Part shown: positions 52,579 through 64,000 of the stretch, in pieces
Position numbering within the stretch: the stretch's first letter is position 1
How the letters are laid out: each line of letters opens with the position of its first letter
Origin: Siphonodentalium dalli
Lineage: Eukaryota; Mollusca; Scaphopoda; Gadilida; Siphonodentaliidae
Direction of reading: 5' to 3'
Assembly (NCBI GenBank): GCA_032622095.1
Contig: CP136066.1
Span: 97,611,319 to 97,675,318, forward strand
DNA length: 64,000 bases
The notes under the pieces: model-generated
Databases searched by the model: none
What the model saw: only the letters and a program-made list of their open reading frames with translations
Told to the model about the DNA's origin: nothing
Position numbers and translations under genes: made by a program

Positions 52579-55500
52579 TACTAGCAGATTAGCCCGCCAC
52601 TGGCGGCAATCGTCAGAAACATGACAAATTTAAAAAAAATTAATTATTTTTTTTAATAATTTTTTTGTTTTTCAATGAGTTAATTTTTTAATTTAAATTG
52701 TTTTTTTCATTTTTTTTTTAATGACTTAATTGTGCCTTTTTAATTTACTGGCTTTTTTAATAAATTTTTGTAATTTAATTTTTGTTTTTCAATTTGACCC
52801 GATTTGACCTTGAATTGATCATTTTCAAGGTCAGGTCAGGTCGGGGTCACAATTTATCCCGTCCATGACACTTCCCGTAGGTAGCAAGTTTGAGCTCAAT
52901 CGTTTCGAGTCTATAAAGAACACACACATATATATCATTTGTGGGCGGAAAAACTGACATGATGAAAATCTACCCGTTCCTAGGAAGCCCTAAGTACGAA
53001 ATTAAGTACGAAATTTCCCCTCGAGACGGTCAATGGAGCCGTATTTATACTCGTCGTGTATATAGACGCTCTTTATCAACGACACTGCGGATACGAACGC
53101 TCTTTAACTATCAACGCGATTAACCCCGCAGTGTCGTGGAGAACGGGTGCTCTGAGCTTCTCCAATACGCCGCGACGACCATTCCCGTGAGTTTTTACCC
53201 TTAGGTGGGAAGTTTGAGCCCAATCGGTGCAGCCGTTTTCGATTCTATAAAGTACAAACATATATATATAGTCACATATATACGGAAGTCTCAAAATATA
53301 TAGGAGACTAGCAGGTTAGCCCGCCACTGGCGGCATTCGTCCCATGGCTTTGTTCGAAAAAAGCAATTGCAACAGGTTCCGAGACACTTGTGCTGCATTT
53401 GTACCAAATTTCGTCAGAAACATGACATTTTTTAAATTATTTTGTTTTTATTTATTTTTGTTTTTTATTTTTTAATATGAATTTAATGTTTTTTAAATTT
53501 AATATATTTTTTTTCTGAATTGTTTTTTTATTTTTAATTTTTTTTAATTACGAATGCCGCCAGTGGCGGGCTAACCTGCTAGTTTTAATTAAATTTTAAA
53601 TTGTTTTAATTAAATTTTTTGTTTCTGGCGGAAAAATTTACCCGTAGAAATCCCCCCTTCCTAGGAACGACAGACAACGCATTCTTTGTTTCGTGAAATC
53701 TCTCTACGATAACATTGCATTGAATTGAAATTAAATTTGAAATTGTTTTAATTAATTTTTTTGTTTCTGGCGGAAAAATTTACCCGTAGAAATCCCCCCC
53801 CCCTTCCTAGGAACGACAGACAACGCATTCTTTGTGTCGTGAAATCTCTCTACGATAACATTGCATTGAATTGAAAACAAACGCTTCCCGTCGGGAAATC
53901 TCTCTGCATAATATTTCGAGTCTGCCGTACCCGTCCTAATGTCGTGAAATCTCTCTGCATAATATTTCGAGCGATAACATTGCATTCCTTCGTGAACTTT
54001 CGAGCGACAGGCTAAAGACTCCCGTCATACAGATAAGTATATAGCGAAAACGACGCTCTTTATATAGACACTGCGGAAAACGAACGCTCTTTATATATCA
54101 ACGCTATTAACCCCGATGTGCCGATTGCGGTGATTTTGATGATTGGGAAGGGAGAAGATGTGCTCTGAGCTTCTCCAAAACGCGAACACGACGGTGTCCG
54201 TGGGATTTTACACTTATATACGAAATTTGAGCTCAATCTGTACACGCGTTTTGGATTCCATGAAGTACCCACATACATATATACACACACACACATATAT
54301 ATACGGAAGTCTCAAATTATATAGTAGACTAGCCGATGTGCCCGACGTTGTCCGGGCTATTTCTCAAAATATAAGAGATCGGATATGATCTAGGTCATTT
54401 TCGACACCATTATACAGGGTTCTCATCGTTGCCACCAAATGTAAACCTATGTCATATTTGACGGATCTAGGTCATTTTCGACACCATTATACAGGGTTCT
54501 CATCGTTGCCACCGAAAGTAAATCTATGTCCCTCTGCTTCGATTCGGGTCCGGGCTATTCAAAAACCAAATTTCAAGTCGATAGCTCTACCCAGCCCGAC
54601 GTTGTCCGGGCTATTCAAAAACAAAATTTCAAGTCGATAGCTCTACCCGTTTCCGAGATCGGGTCTGCGCATGCGCGATGCTGGCGTCGCACGGGCTCGG
54701 CGACCCGATAAAATTCGCATCCGGGGCAAGATACATTCACATAGCAAATTTCAAGTCGATAGCTCCACCCGTTTCCGAGATCTCGTCTGTGCATGCGCGA
54801 AGCGGGCGCCGCACGTGCTCGCCAAAACGACAACGTCCACCGCCTGGTCAAACTACACACACGTACCAAGTTTCGTCCCGATCGGTCGAGAATCGTATAT
54901 TTGTATCAATGACAGACAAACAAACAAACATACAGACAGACAGACAAACATAGGTCTTCAAAATATATATGAGACTAGCAGGTTAGCCCGCCACTGGCGG
55001 CATTCGTCTCATGGCTTTGTTTCAGAAACATGACATTTTTTTAATTTAACCAAATTTCAAGTCGATAGCTTCACCCGTTTCCGAGATCTCGTCTGCGCAC
55101 GCGCTGCACGGGCGTCGCACGGGCTCGGCGACCCGATAAAATTCGTACCCGGGGCAAGATACATTCACATACCAAATTTCAAGTCGATATCTCCACCCGT
55201 TTCCGAGATCTCGTCTGCGCATGCGCGAAGCTGGCGTCGCACGGGCTCGGCGACCCGATAAAATTTGTATCCGGGGCAAGATACATTCACATAGCAAATT
55301 TCAAGTCGATAGCTCCACCCGTTTCCGAGATAACGCATTCTTTGTTTTTCAATGAGTTAATTCATGGTGCCCGTCCTCCCCGTCCTAAACTTCAGAGCGG
55401 ACAGTCAATTAATCCCGTCGTGAAATCCCTCTGCATAATATTTCGAGCTCTTAGATCAATTCTGCCTTTTTAGTCGAGATAATTGCATTTCGTCCGCATC

Positions 55501-55816
55501 CGTATTTCGGACGCATGGGGTCAGTCGTTTAGCCACGTCCATTGGAATCCGTTACGACGCATGGGGGTCAGTCGTTTAACCACGTCCATTGCAACAAAGA
55601 GCGTTGATTGATAACACCTCCGTATAAGGCCAATATAAAGATCGTTGATGCCTTAACCCACGCCGTGCATTTGCGGTGATTTGGGAGTGGATAAAGGGTG
55701 CTCAGAGCTTCTCCAAAATGCGAACATGACGGTGTCCGTGGGATTTTACACTTATATACGAAATTTGAGCTCAATCTGTAAACGCGTTTTGGATTCCATG
55801 AAGTACCCACATATAT

Positions 55817-55884
<68 letters not shown>

Positions 55885-56733
55885 GGAAGTCTCAAATTAT
55901 ATAGTAGACTAGCAGGTTAGTCCGCCACTGGCGCCATTCGTCTCATGGCTTTGTTTCAGAAACATAACCAAATTTCAAGTCGATAGCTCCACCCGTTTCC
56001 GAGATCTGGTTTGCGCATGCGCGAAGCTTGCGTCGCACGGGCTCGGCGACCCGATAAAATTCGTACCCGGGGCAAGATACATTCACATAGCAAATTTCAA
56101 GTCGATAGCTCCACCCGTTTCCGAGATCTCGTCTGCGCATGCGCGAAGCTGGCGTCGCACTGGCTCGGCGACCCGATAAAATTTGTATCCGGGGCAAGAT
56201 ACATTCACATAGCAAATTTCAAGTCGATAGCTCCACCCGTTTCCGAGATAACGCATTCTTTGTTTTTCAATGAGTTAATTCATGGTACCCGTCCTCCCCG
56301 TCCTAAACTTCAGAGCGGACAGTCAATTAATCCCGTCGTGAAATCCCTCTGCATAATATTTCGAGCTCTTAGATCAATTCTGCCTTTTTAGTCGAGATAA
56401 TTGCATTTCGTCCGCATCCGTATTTTGGACGCATGGGGTCAGTCGTTTAGCCACGTCCATTGGAATCCGTTCCGACGCATGGGGTCAATCGTTTAGCCAC
56501 GTCCATTGCAATAAAGAGCGTTAATTGTTAACACCTCCGTATAAGGTCAATATAAAGATCGTTGATGCCTTAACCCACGCCGTGCCTTTGCGGTGATTTG
56601 GGAGTGGATAAAGGGTGATCAGAGCTTCTCCAAAACGCGAACATGACGGTGTCCGTGAGATTTTACACTTATATACGAAATTTGAGCTCAATCTGTAAAC
56701 GCGTTTTGGATTCCGTGAAGTACCCACATATAT

Positions 56734-56772
<39 letters not shown>

Positions 56773-57745
56773 CGAAAGTCTCAAATTATATAGTAGACTA
56801 GCAGGTTAGCCCGCCACTGGCGTGGTTCGTCTCATGGCTTTGTCAGAAACATGACTTTTTGTTTTTCAATGAGTTAATTCTGCATTTTTAATCAAGAGAA
56901 ATAATGGTCTCACCATGGACCAATAACAATTCAAGTACAATGTCAGGTCGGGGTCACAATTTAACCCGTTCATGACACTTCCCGTAGGTAGCAAGTGTGA
57001 GCGCAATCGGTTCGAGTCTATAAAGGACACATGCACACATATATATATAATTTGTGGGTACCCGTTTCGATGTGAAAATCACCTAGGGCGGAAAAACTGA
57101 CCCGATCCGCGTTCATAGGAAGCCCTAAGTACGTAAGAATCACACAACACGCAAATATATAATTTGTGGGTACCCGTTTCAATGTGAACATCACCTAGGG
57201 CGGAAAAACTGACCCGATCCGCGTTCCTAGGAAGCCCTGCCTATGTAAGAATCACACAACACGCTCATGTCTGTATAATGACGCAAAGTAGACAGTGCCG
57301 TTCGCGGTGATTTTGATGATTGGGAGTGGAGAAAGGGTGCTCAGAGCTTCTCCAAAACGCGACAACTACGGTATCCGTGGGATTTTACCCTTAGATAGGA
57401 AGTTTGAACTCAATCGAGCATGTGGAGAGCACTCAAAATATTGTTCCCGTATATCTCTGCGTTGCGTTGAATTGCAAACAAACGCTCTTTTTATAGCGAC
57501 GCGTCATATACAACGCTCATTAAATTATCACTTGATTAACCACCGCAGTGCCGTTCGCTGTGATTTTGATGATTGGGAGTGGAGAAAGGGTGCTCAGAGC
57601 TTCTCCAAAACGCGACAAATACGGTGTCCGTGGGATTTTACCCTTATATACGAAATTTGAGCTCGATCCGACCAGCCTTTTTCGATTCTATGAAGTACAC
57701 ATATACACACACATATATATACGGAAGTCTCAAAATATATAGTAG
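52579..57745. repeat. Head-to-tail concatemer of one interspersed-element family
   Basis: About six copies start with ACTAGCAGGTTAGCCCGCCA and GGCGGCATTCGTC (near 52579, 53305, 54973, 55907, 56799; a variant CTAGCCGATGTGCCCGACG at 54330). They end with CA/TA microsatellite and TACGGAAGTCTCAAA.TATATAG (near 53280, 54301, 55883, 56772, 57720). Each copy abuts the next. An inverted scrap lies at 53549-53582. Internal phrases include GATAGCTCCACCCGTTTCCG, GTGCTCTGAGCTTCTCCAA and ACGCTCTTTATA. A block around 55046-55965 is repeated at about 55967-56880 with few differences. The class (RTE-like, SINE or other) is not determined. Confidence 0.75.
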
Positions 57746-58420
57746 ATGGCATTTTCTTGGATGGCGTCTGTATTTTAATACGTATAAGGCAACTGGCTAC
57801 GTAAAACCGATGATGGAGACCAAAATGGCCGCCAAAATAAACAGAACTGTTCCGATAAAACAACCAACTTTTGAGTTTCAAGAAAATCGCATGGTATGAC
57901 TGTTGTAGCTTATTTGTTCGTACGTATGTCATTGTGGCCAAAGTGATCCATATCTGAAGAAACTAGGGGCATTAAGATAGTAACTGTTCATTAATTTCTC
58001 CAAATAGCGACATCATATAATGTCAAATTGCCTAAATAGGACCTAATTTCAACCTGACATCCAATCATTTGGTGGTATATATGTCAATGTTCTGGTACAC
58101 GATGCTACAACTGCAAACAACCACATTAGTATAGCAATAATGGAAGCCACAATACCGAATAAAACATGCCTATGCACTAATATTTATATATTCAATTATC
58201 AATAACGAAAGGAGTTGTTCATACTAGTAGCACATTAGACCCGCAATCATAAACCGTCTGGAGATAACGGACCTATCTCTATTCCCGATAATTGTGGATA
58301 TGTTGTTTATACGAAAAGTTTGTCAACTTTGTTCACACTACTCCGCTAATGTTGTCAATTGCTTACCATGGTAGTTGGTTTCTACGTTCAAAGAAGTGAT
58401 GTTCCAATGTAATAACGGAC
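57740..58420 (+). repeat. Left arm of a diverged long inverted repeat
   Basis: This aligns, in the opposite orientation, with about 62340-62990. Shared blocks include GATGGAGACCAAAATGGCCG, TGTTCCGATAAAA, TTCAACCTGACATCC and GTGATGTTCCA. Spacing is conserved over about 650 bp, but many substitutions and indels separate the arms. It may be an old transposon terminal repeat or a tandem-inverted gene fragment. Confidence 0.65.
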
Positions 58421-58483
58421 AATAATCACCAGCAATTTAGACAGAACTAAAATTGTTTTTTCTACATTTCGTCGGGGTGCCAC

Positions 58484-59637
58484 CAGTGTTCGCGCTGTCG
58501 GTAGCCAAATTAGCCAATGGCTAATATTTTTCGAATTTGGCTAATACAAATTTCATTTGGCTAAACTTTTGGCTAAACTTTTTTTGAACCCAAATGGAGA
58601 CTGATAGCATGGAGCCAGAAAGCTAATTAATAAAAGCGTTCAATAGATCGACATTCAAGACGAAGTTAGGTGACGATCGAAAGTATTTCATTATTATCGT
58701 ACAAAGGGAAACCCGATCGACAACTATCAACCAAGCGATCATAAAGTGATATGCAATCATCTTTAGTTTTCACAAGACGGACAAACAAAGACGCATGGAC
58801 ATTAAACCGACCGTGGTTGAATTATGACAATGTGAAGAAAGCAATTGACGCCGGTATATAAGCAATTTGTTCGTAACATGTGCAGGCTGTTTTAATCTGG
58901 AGAAAGATTACGTCACTCTGCACGAAGCAGCAAAAGGTCATTATTAATTTTTACATTTAATCCCCTAATCCCCCAGTCAGCCCATTGTCTGTCTGGTCAC
59001 TCACGGCGCGCCTGCACAATGCATGTTTATGATGACATTGTATTTATGACGGTCGAGGTTTATGAGCACCAAGTGTAAGACAATAGCTTAATCAGCCAAA
59101 TGTGAATCACGACAGATATTTTGTGGCTATTTGTCGTCAATACCGATACAGTCAAAATAATATGCATGCTTTTATGACATATTGTAATTTGATAATGGCG
59201 TAACAATATTAAGTTATTAGTTTCCAGATGTCACTTAGATATTTTCGCAAGGATAACTATTTAATGATTTAAAAATAGATATTGATATAAAACAAAAAAA
59301 TAATCACATTAAGAAGGACAATACCGGGTTACCCCCCCCCCCCCCCCCAAATCACTCTTTCACATAAAGATTAATAAATTTTTAATAAATGATATATATA
59401 AAAATATTTGTAGTTCATCAAAATTATTTAAACTATTGTGTATTTTACCTTTGTATGTTAGATTTTACGTTTTAGTCATTAATTGTGAACCGACCAGAAA
59501 ACGATGATTTAATTTGGCCAAAGTTGTTTTTAATTTGGCCAAAAAACATTTGGCTAAAGTTTTTTTCATTTGGCTAATAAAATTTTCATTTGGCTAAACT
59601 TTTGGCTAAACTTTTTTTCGGTCCAGCGCGAACACTG
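58484..59637. mobile_element. Non-autonomous hAT-type element with 8-bp duplication (1154 bp)
   Basis: Terminal inverted repeats are CAGTGTTCGCGCTG and CAGCGCGAACACTG. The direct duplication GGTGCCAC stands at 58476-58483 and 59638-59645. CAG-type ends with an 8-bp duplication define the hAT superfamily. Subterminal motifs TTTGGCTAAACTTTTGGCTA are repeated near both ends, as hAT transposase sites usually are. A 17-bp C run occupies 59332-59348. No transposase frame is seen. Confidence 0.9.
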
Positions 59638-59645
59638 GGTGCCAC

Positions 59646-62339
59646 CACGCACGGAAATGGGTGTTTGCATAAGCAGTTCCAATTCGTATTTGTTCAGTAT
59701 TTCTCAACTCTGAGGATTTAGATAACAATGAACGGTTACAGGTTCGTTGCAAATACTCATTTTATGAACTATTCACAGTGGCAACCGATAGCTTAAATCA
59801 ATTTCCCACCAACGTACTATATTCATGGGTGTCTCGGTAGTGGTTGTCAAGTTAATGTGGTTGACGAGTTAATTCACAGGTTTGTGCCCTCACTTCCATA
59901 TTATTGTATTTCACACCAGCAGTTCAAGATTCACGTCGCTGTCGCAATATATTAATACATCTATTGAGCCTTGACTATGACTATGATTATTTATTCATAA
60001 CTCAAAATAACATATATTTTTACACAATTAATGTATACAAACAATGAGTTATTGGGGACGGCATAACCTGTAAAGGCTGTCTTCCTGCTGTCCCCAAAAC
60101 CGGAGAATATAAAGAAATCATAGAATTATTTTAATTACTTAAATAAATATAGAATGTTTACATTTGTTTCGAAAAGAAGAAACATTCTAGTAATAATATT
60201 CGTCCATCGCTCAGCTAATAACATAGAATGTATAATATATAAGTGCAGTGTTTTGAGGAGATGAGGTCATAGGTCGTTCATGATTGAGGTTCAAAATGAG
60301 ATGAAATGGAATAAATTGGGGGATGGTAAATATTTTTAGGGAATCAATATTCAACTATTACTAAATCGGTAAACTAAATTAAGAGGATTACTCACTGAGC
60401 ACAGTCAGGACATCTATTGTATGTACATTTTGGTTTCATTTGGTAAGTAGATAGGATCATTCGAGAATAGTCGTTTTTAAACATTGGCCTTTTGTAATGA
60501 TGTTCATCCATTTCGTCAAGAGACGAAGAAATGACAGTGTCTACAATATCTTATATTGGATAAGGCCTACCCATTTGTAGACAATTTCGTCAGACATTAA
60601 ACCACCGATAACATGATTTCGCCATGCTAGTAATTATCAGCACTAAGTAACATTCATCTAGCGGATCTACACAGTCGGGTGACACGATTAAGTTGATATA
60701 CGAATGATATATGAACATAATTTAATCATTAGCTGTCAACTCGGGGAACACTATAAAACAGTTGGTTGGCACATGTGCACGGGCATTTCTGCCAATTACG
60801 ATATGCCGAGAAGTTGTGATTCATGCGCGGGCTGCAATTGCACGCCTGTTAGTCCACTGTGACAGTATTGCTGGATTCAATTGACCTGACCAATCAAATG
60901 ATGAAATCAAATTACTCTTCAGCTGGATACGTGATTGATTATCACAAGTAATTTATAAATGGCATGGGTATATATAATTGAAGATTGTACGAGTTTTATT
61001 AATATTTGGTCAAATTGGGACTAAATTAAATTATAAGAAATAACTCTGTTTTCGATTTAATAAGTAACTTTAATCGCTTAACCTTAGTCGAGACTAGATC
61101 CATTTATTAAATGTAACACTTAATTGGTTTTCAAAGGGAAAACACGTACCATATTTCAACTCATGAAGTATCTCGATCTAAATTCCTACCAGGTGTACAC
61201 ATAAGAATGTAGAGAGATTTGTAATTTCATATTCTTGATGCAAAGGGTGTTGCTACTTTCGACGTTTCATATGTGTGGTATACTACATGTAAGTTTACTA
61301 TATGCGATTGTCTATATATGCCACACATTCTATCCAACGACAATAACTTGACAAGAACGTGTGTCATTGTCGAATATAGGACTGTCGCCACATGCAACGA
61401 TGTAACCTGGTTTGATTGTATGGTGCTCACATGGTAAACTTAGTCAAATAATAACGACCAATTACGGCTTCAAATTCCCCAATATTAAGCTAAACATAAG
61501 GATTCAAAATCAATTGTTTTCTGTGTTGTCTACATAGATAAATGCACACAATAACTACCACACATATGTACATCATCTGATATCTGTGGTAATCGCATTC
61601 TTGCATATATGCTTTCAGTCAGATACATATAAATGTTTCACGCATAATCATGAATATTTTACATATATATCAGATAAATAGGTTGTTCCATTGCAGAAAA
61701 TTGACAATCGTGCTTAGGAGCTACTACTTATTGTTTGTGTTAAAAGTACTCAACGGCTAGTATATTTCTCGAGAATGTATTGCATAAACATGTAGCGGGT
61801 ATACTCTATTTTGATCAGATAAGCATTGTGTAGTCTGAGTGGTCCAAACTAATTCCGTGGCTAGGGCTGGTAACATGTGACCAACGAGTTGTCATCCCGT
61901 TGGTTGAAATGGATTAGCATCAGCGAAAGTGACAACTTTAGTATGACAAGCATCATTCTAATGCCCGAGCAACTGAGTATATGACATTTTGAGCACGTCT
62001 TCTAACTGTGTGGCTTTCTAATCCTTGTACTTGAAATTTCATCTTTGGATAATTGCCTACATTGCTCCATACTGATATATAAATTGGATGATATAGTTTT
62101 ATCCCATTCGGGTACTGTACGTAATTCTCATAGTTGTGACGGAGGGTCGTGCGATACCTGCAGTGTGAGACAAACTGTCATGCATCCAAAATTCATGGGA
62201 CTTAGCACAATCAATACCCAGGCCTCACACTTACCATTATCATTTAAATCATTAGCATTTACAAATAAGCATAAATCCACGTGTGACGGGACCATAGCAA
62301 CTGCGAGAATATGACAACAGATACTTATTATGTCAGGTT
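59646..62339. other. Unannotated DNA between inverted-repeat arms
   Basis: I could not recognise any gene, RNA or repeat. A stretch at about 62045-62314 keeps an open frame but has no domain signature. Confidence 0.45.
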
Positions 62340-62990
62340 TGTTTGAGATTTGTTTCGGTTATTTCAATGGAACATCACTCCACTGAGCGTGAAAACCAAT
62401 GATCCCAGTATGCATTGACAACTTTGGCGAGATATATAAACTAAGTTGTCCATCCATTGCATACCCGCACTTATCAGGATTCTAAATTGGTTGTCATCGA
62501 TTGACGGTTTGTGTAAGCTGGTCTAATGAGCCATTAACATGGGACACCTACGTTGGTTATTGAGGATTGAATATGTATATTTAGTCGGCGTTGTAGCTTC
62601 AATTCTTATTGTACTAATATAAAACTCAGCAGTTTCACCATCAAGCAGAACGTTGACTTGTATACCAAAAATGGATGTCAGGTTGAAACACTGTCCCATT
62701 GTGGCAATTTGGCATTGCATGTCGATTTTGAGAAAAGAAAATGAGCATTTACTTTCTCAATAAGCTACAACACTATTGCTATTGCAACTCAGAAGCCGGT
62801 AATTTTATCGGAACATTTTTTAGTTTTATGGCCGCCATTTTGGTCTCCATCATAGTTGACTTATACATATTACAATATAGATCAGTTACAATAAAGCACT
62901 TGCGATTTTCCATTGCGGTATGCACATTCGTTGTGTACAGAGTGCCAATGTAAAACTTGGCGGCCATCTTGGACGCCATCTTGGATTTTA
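62340..62990 (-). repeat. Right arm of the diverged long inverted repeat
   Basis: This is the partner of 57740-58420. The reverse strand carries a short open frame (62523-62720) with FNLTSIFGIQVNVLLDG, and a related but broken reading exists in the left arm. Both arms may therefore come from an old coding sequence. Confidence 0.6.
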
Positions 62991-64000
62991 TTACATTCCT
63001 AATCTAGGATTTGAACGAAATCTTACATTCTCCGTGTCCCCTGATGGTTCTACCCTGTATGATACTATACAATATGCATTGTCGATGTTTTATTGGAAAC
63101 AACCTGCATGAATGCATTTAATTGGATAATTGTGAAATTGGGGCGATGGTTAAGATTTTGTCGATTAGTTTACCATTTGGCGATATATAATACAGATATG
63201 AGCATCATTTTGTAGGGAATACTCTTCCAAAAAATATATAACTTGGAAGAATTCGACAGATATGCTATATTTGCACAGAGTTGACGCACGAAACTTTGTC
63301 TGAATCGCTATGAATTTGTGACGCGTCACGCTACATATTTTACCATGACGTCACGAAATCAGAACTAAAGCAAAAAACAATGTCGAATCTGATTAAGTGT
63401 GAACATTAGCCCCATAAATTGGCGAGTCGTCGTTTTTTATAAGTTGCCATACGAAAAGCAAAACATTGACAACTAGTCCATCGGTCGTCGTGAACTACCG
63501 TTCATATTATGGACGGGCCAAAGACCAGTACATGGCTGAAGCGGTGACCAATTTAGCCACTGCATATAGCAGCCTCTTGTAACCTCTCCACCATGCGACA
63601 GGCGTGAACAATACATTATTCAACACTCAATAATTATCAGGACGAACAAAAAAGAGAGAAGAATGACCAGAAACATCAGACGAGAAAAACAGAAAACGCT
63701 TCAAACATCAGACGAGCAATTACAACATATAGCACAAATTGAATCTGAAACACGGGATGCACCTCACGGCAGACATGGTGCCACGTTATGGTATTTTTAC
63801 CCCATCGCAGTGGGGTGGTAGGCATATTCTACCCCGGGCCCACACGGGCTTTATACTTATGTGTATATATGTGTAAGTAGTATTGGCGGCCACTGTGCTC
63901 CCCTAGCTGTCGGCCACTCTGGCCCATGGGTTCTGGGACCGACACTCTGACCCACCTCGCTGTCGGCCACTCTGAGCTAAGCCGTATCCGCAGGTCTATA
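62991..64000. other. Unannotated DNA to the window end
   Basis: No gene is recognised. The phrase GCTGTCGGCCACTCTG occurs twice (near 63908 and 63960), and a GTGGGGTGGTAGGCATATTC segment near 63811 hints at another dispersed repeat running out of the window. Confidence 0.45.

Noticed and set aside
63770-64000. Repeated GGCCACTCTG phrases considered as a tandem repeat or gene end
   Set aside because: Only two imperfect copies occur before the window ends; the structure cannot be judged.

Overview
This window is eukaryotic, AT-rich nuclear DNA from a metazoan, probably a marine invertebrate. It shows spliced animal genes (NPC2-like and TRAF3-like exons with GT/AG borders), many short fold-back DNA transposons, tandem-core elements with ACGG-type microsatellites of the pearl/CvA (HINE) kind best known from bivalves, a 140-bp satellite array and a decayed non-LTR retrotransposon. 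A lophotrochozoan such as a mollusc would fit, but no sequence here fixes the species.

The central object is a complete Polinton/Maverick (adintovirus-like endogenous virus) at 9145-25695. It is 16.55 kb long, has 1.07-kb near-identical terminal inverted repeats and a perfect 6-bp target duplication GACATA. The left half holds a tightly packed rightward gene string: packaging ATPase, two small Polinton-type proteins, chromodomain integrase, a membrane-anchored PC4-like protein, a probable minor capsid protein, a basic virion-type protein, double-jelly-roll major capsid protein and adenain-like protease. Several neighbours overlap by 1-32 nt. The right half is leftward: a protein-primed DNA polymerase B gene in two exons separated by a 1.1-kb intron, then a PC4-like protein with two repeats and a TATA-box-binding-protein (TBP) homologue. 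One rightward F-box-like gene lies behind a GC-rich tract. A small signal-peptide-like gene sits inside each inverted repeat.

The most unusual content is the TBP homologue (16262-16786). It keeps all four aromatic positions that intercalate DNA in TBP and is adjacent to a two-repeat PC4-like protein (16849-17409). Clear TATA boxes lie upstream of the ATPase and PolB genes. I read this as a self-encoded transcription-initiation module on a virus-like transposon.

Left of the Polinton (1-9138) is an NPC2-like host gene with two visible exons (3157-3332, 7831-7917). Its 4.5-kb intron carries TTAA-flanked fold-back elements, one of which has an empty paralogous site inside the window. A partial copy of the last exon lies at 8604-8704. 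Right of the Polinton come mostly unannotatable DNA (25.7-30 kb), a broken LINE (30.5-31.6 kb), a satellite array with a 1526-bp tandem duplication (31.65-37.5 kb), three HINE-like elements (39.8-47.8 kb), the last exon of a TRAF3-like gene with an unrecognised ORF beside it (49.6-50.7 kb), a head-to-tail concatemer of one element family (52.6-57.75 kb), a hAT-type element with an 8-bp duplication (58484-59637) and a diverged long inverted repeat (57.74-58.42 kb against 62.34-62.99 kb).
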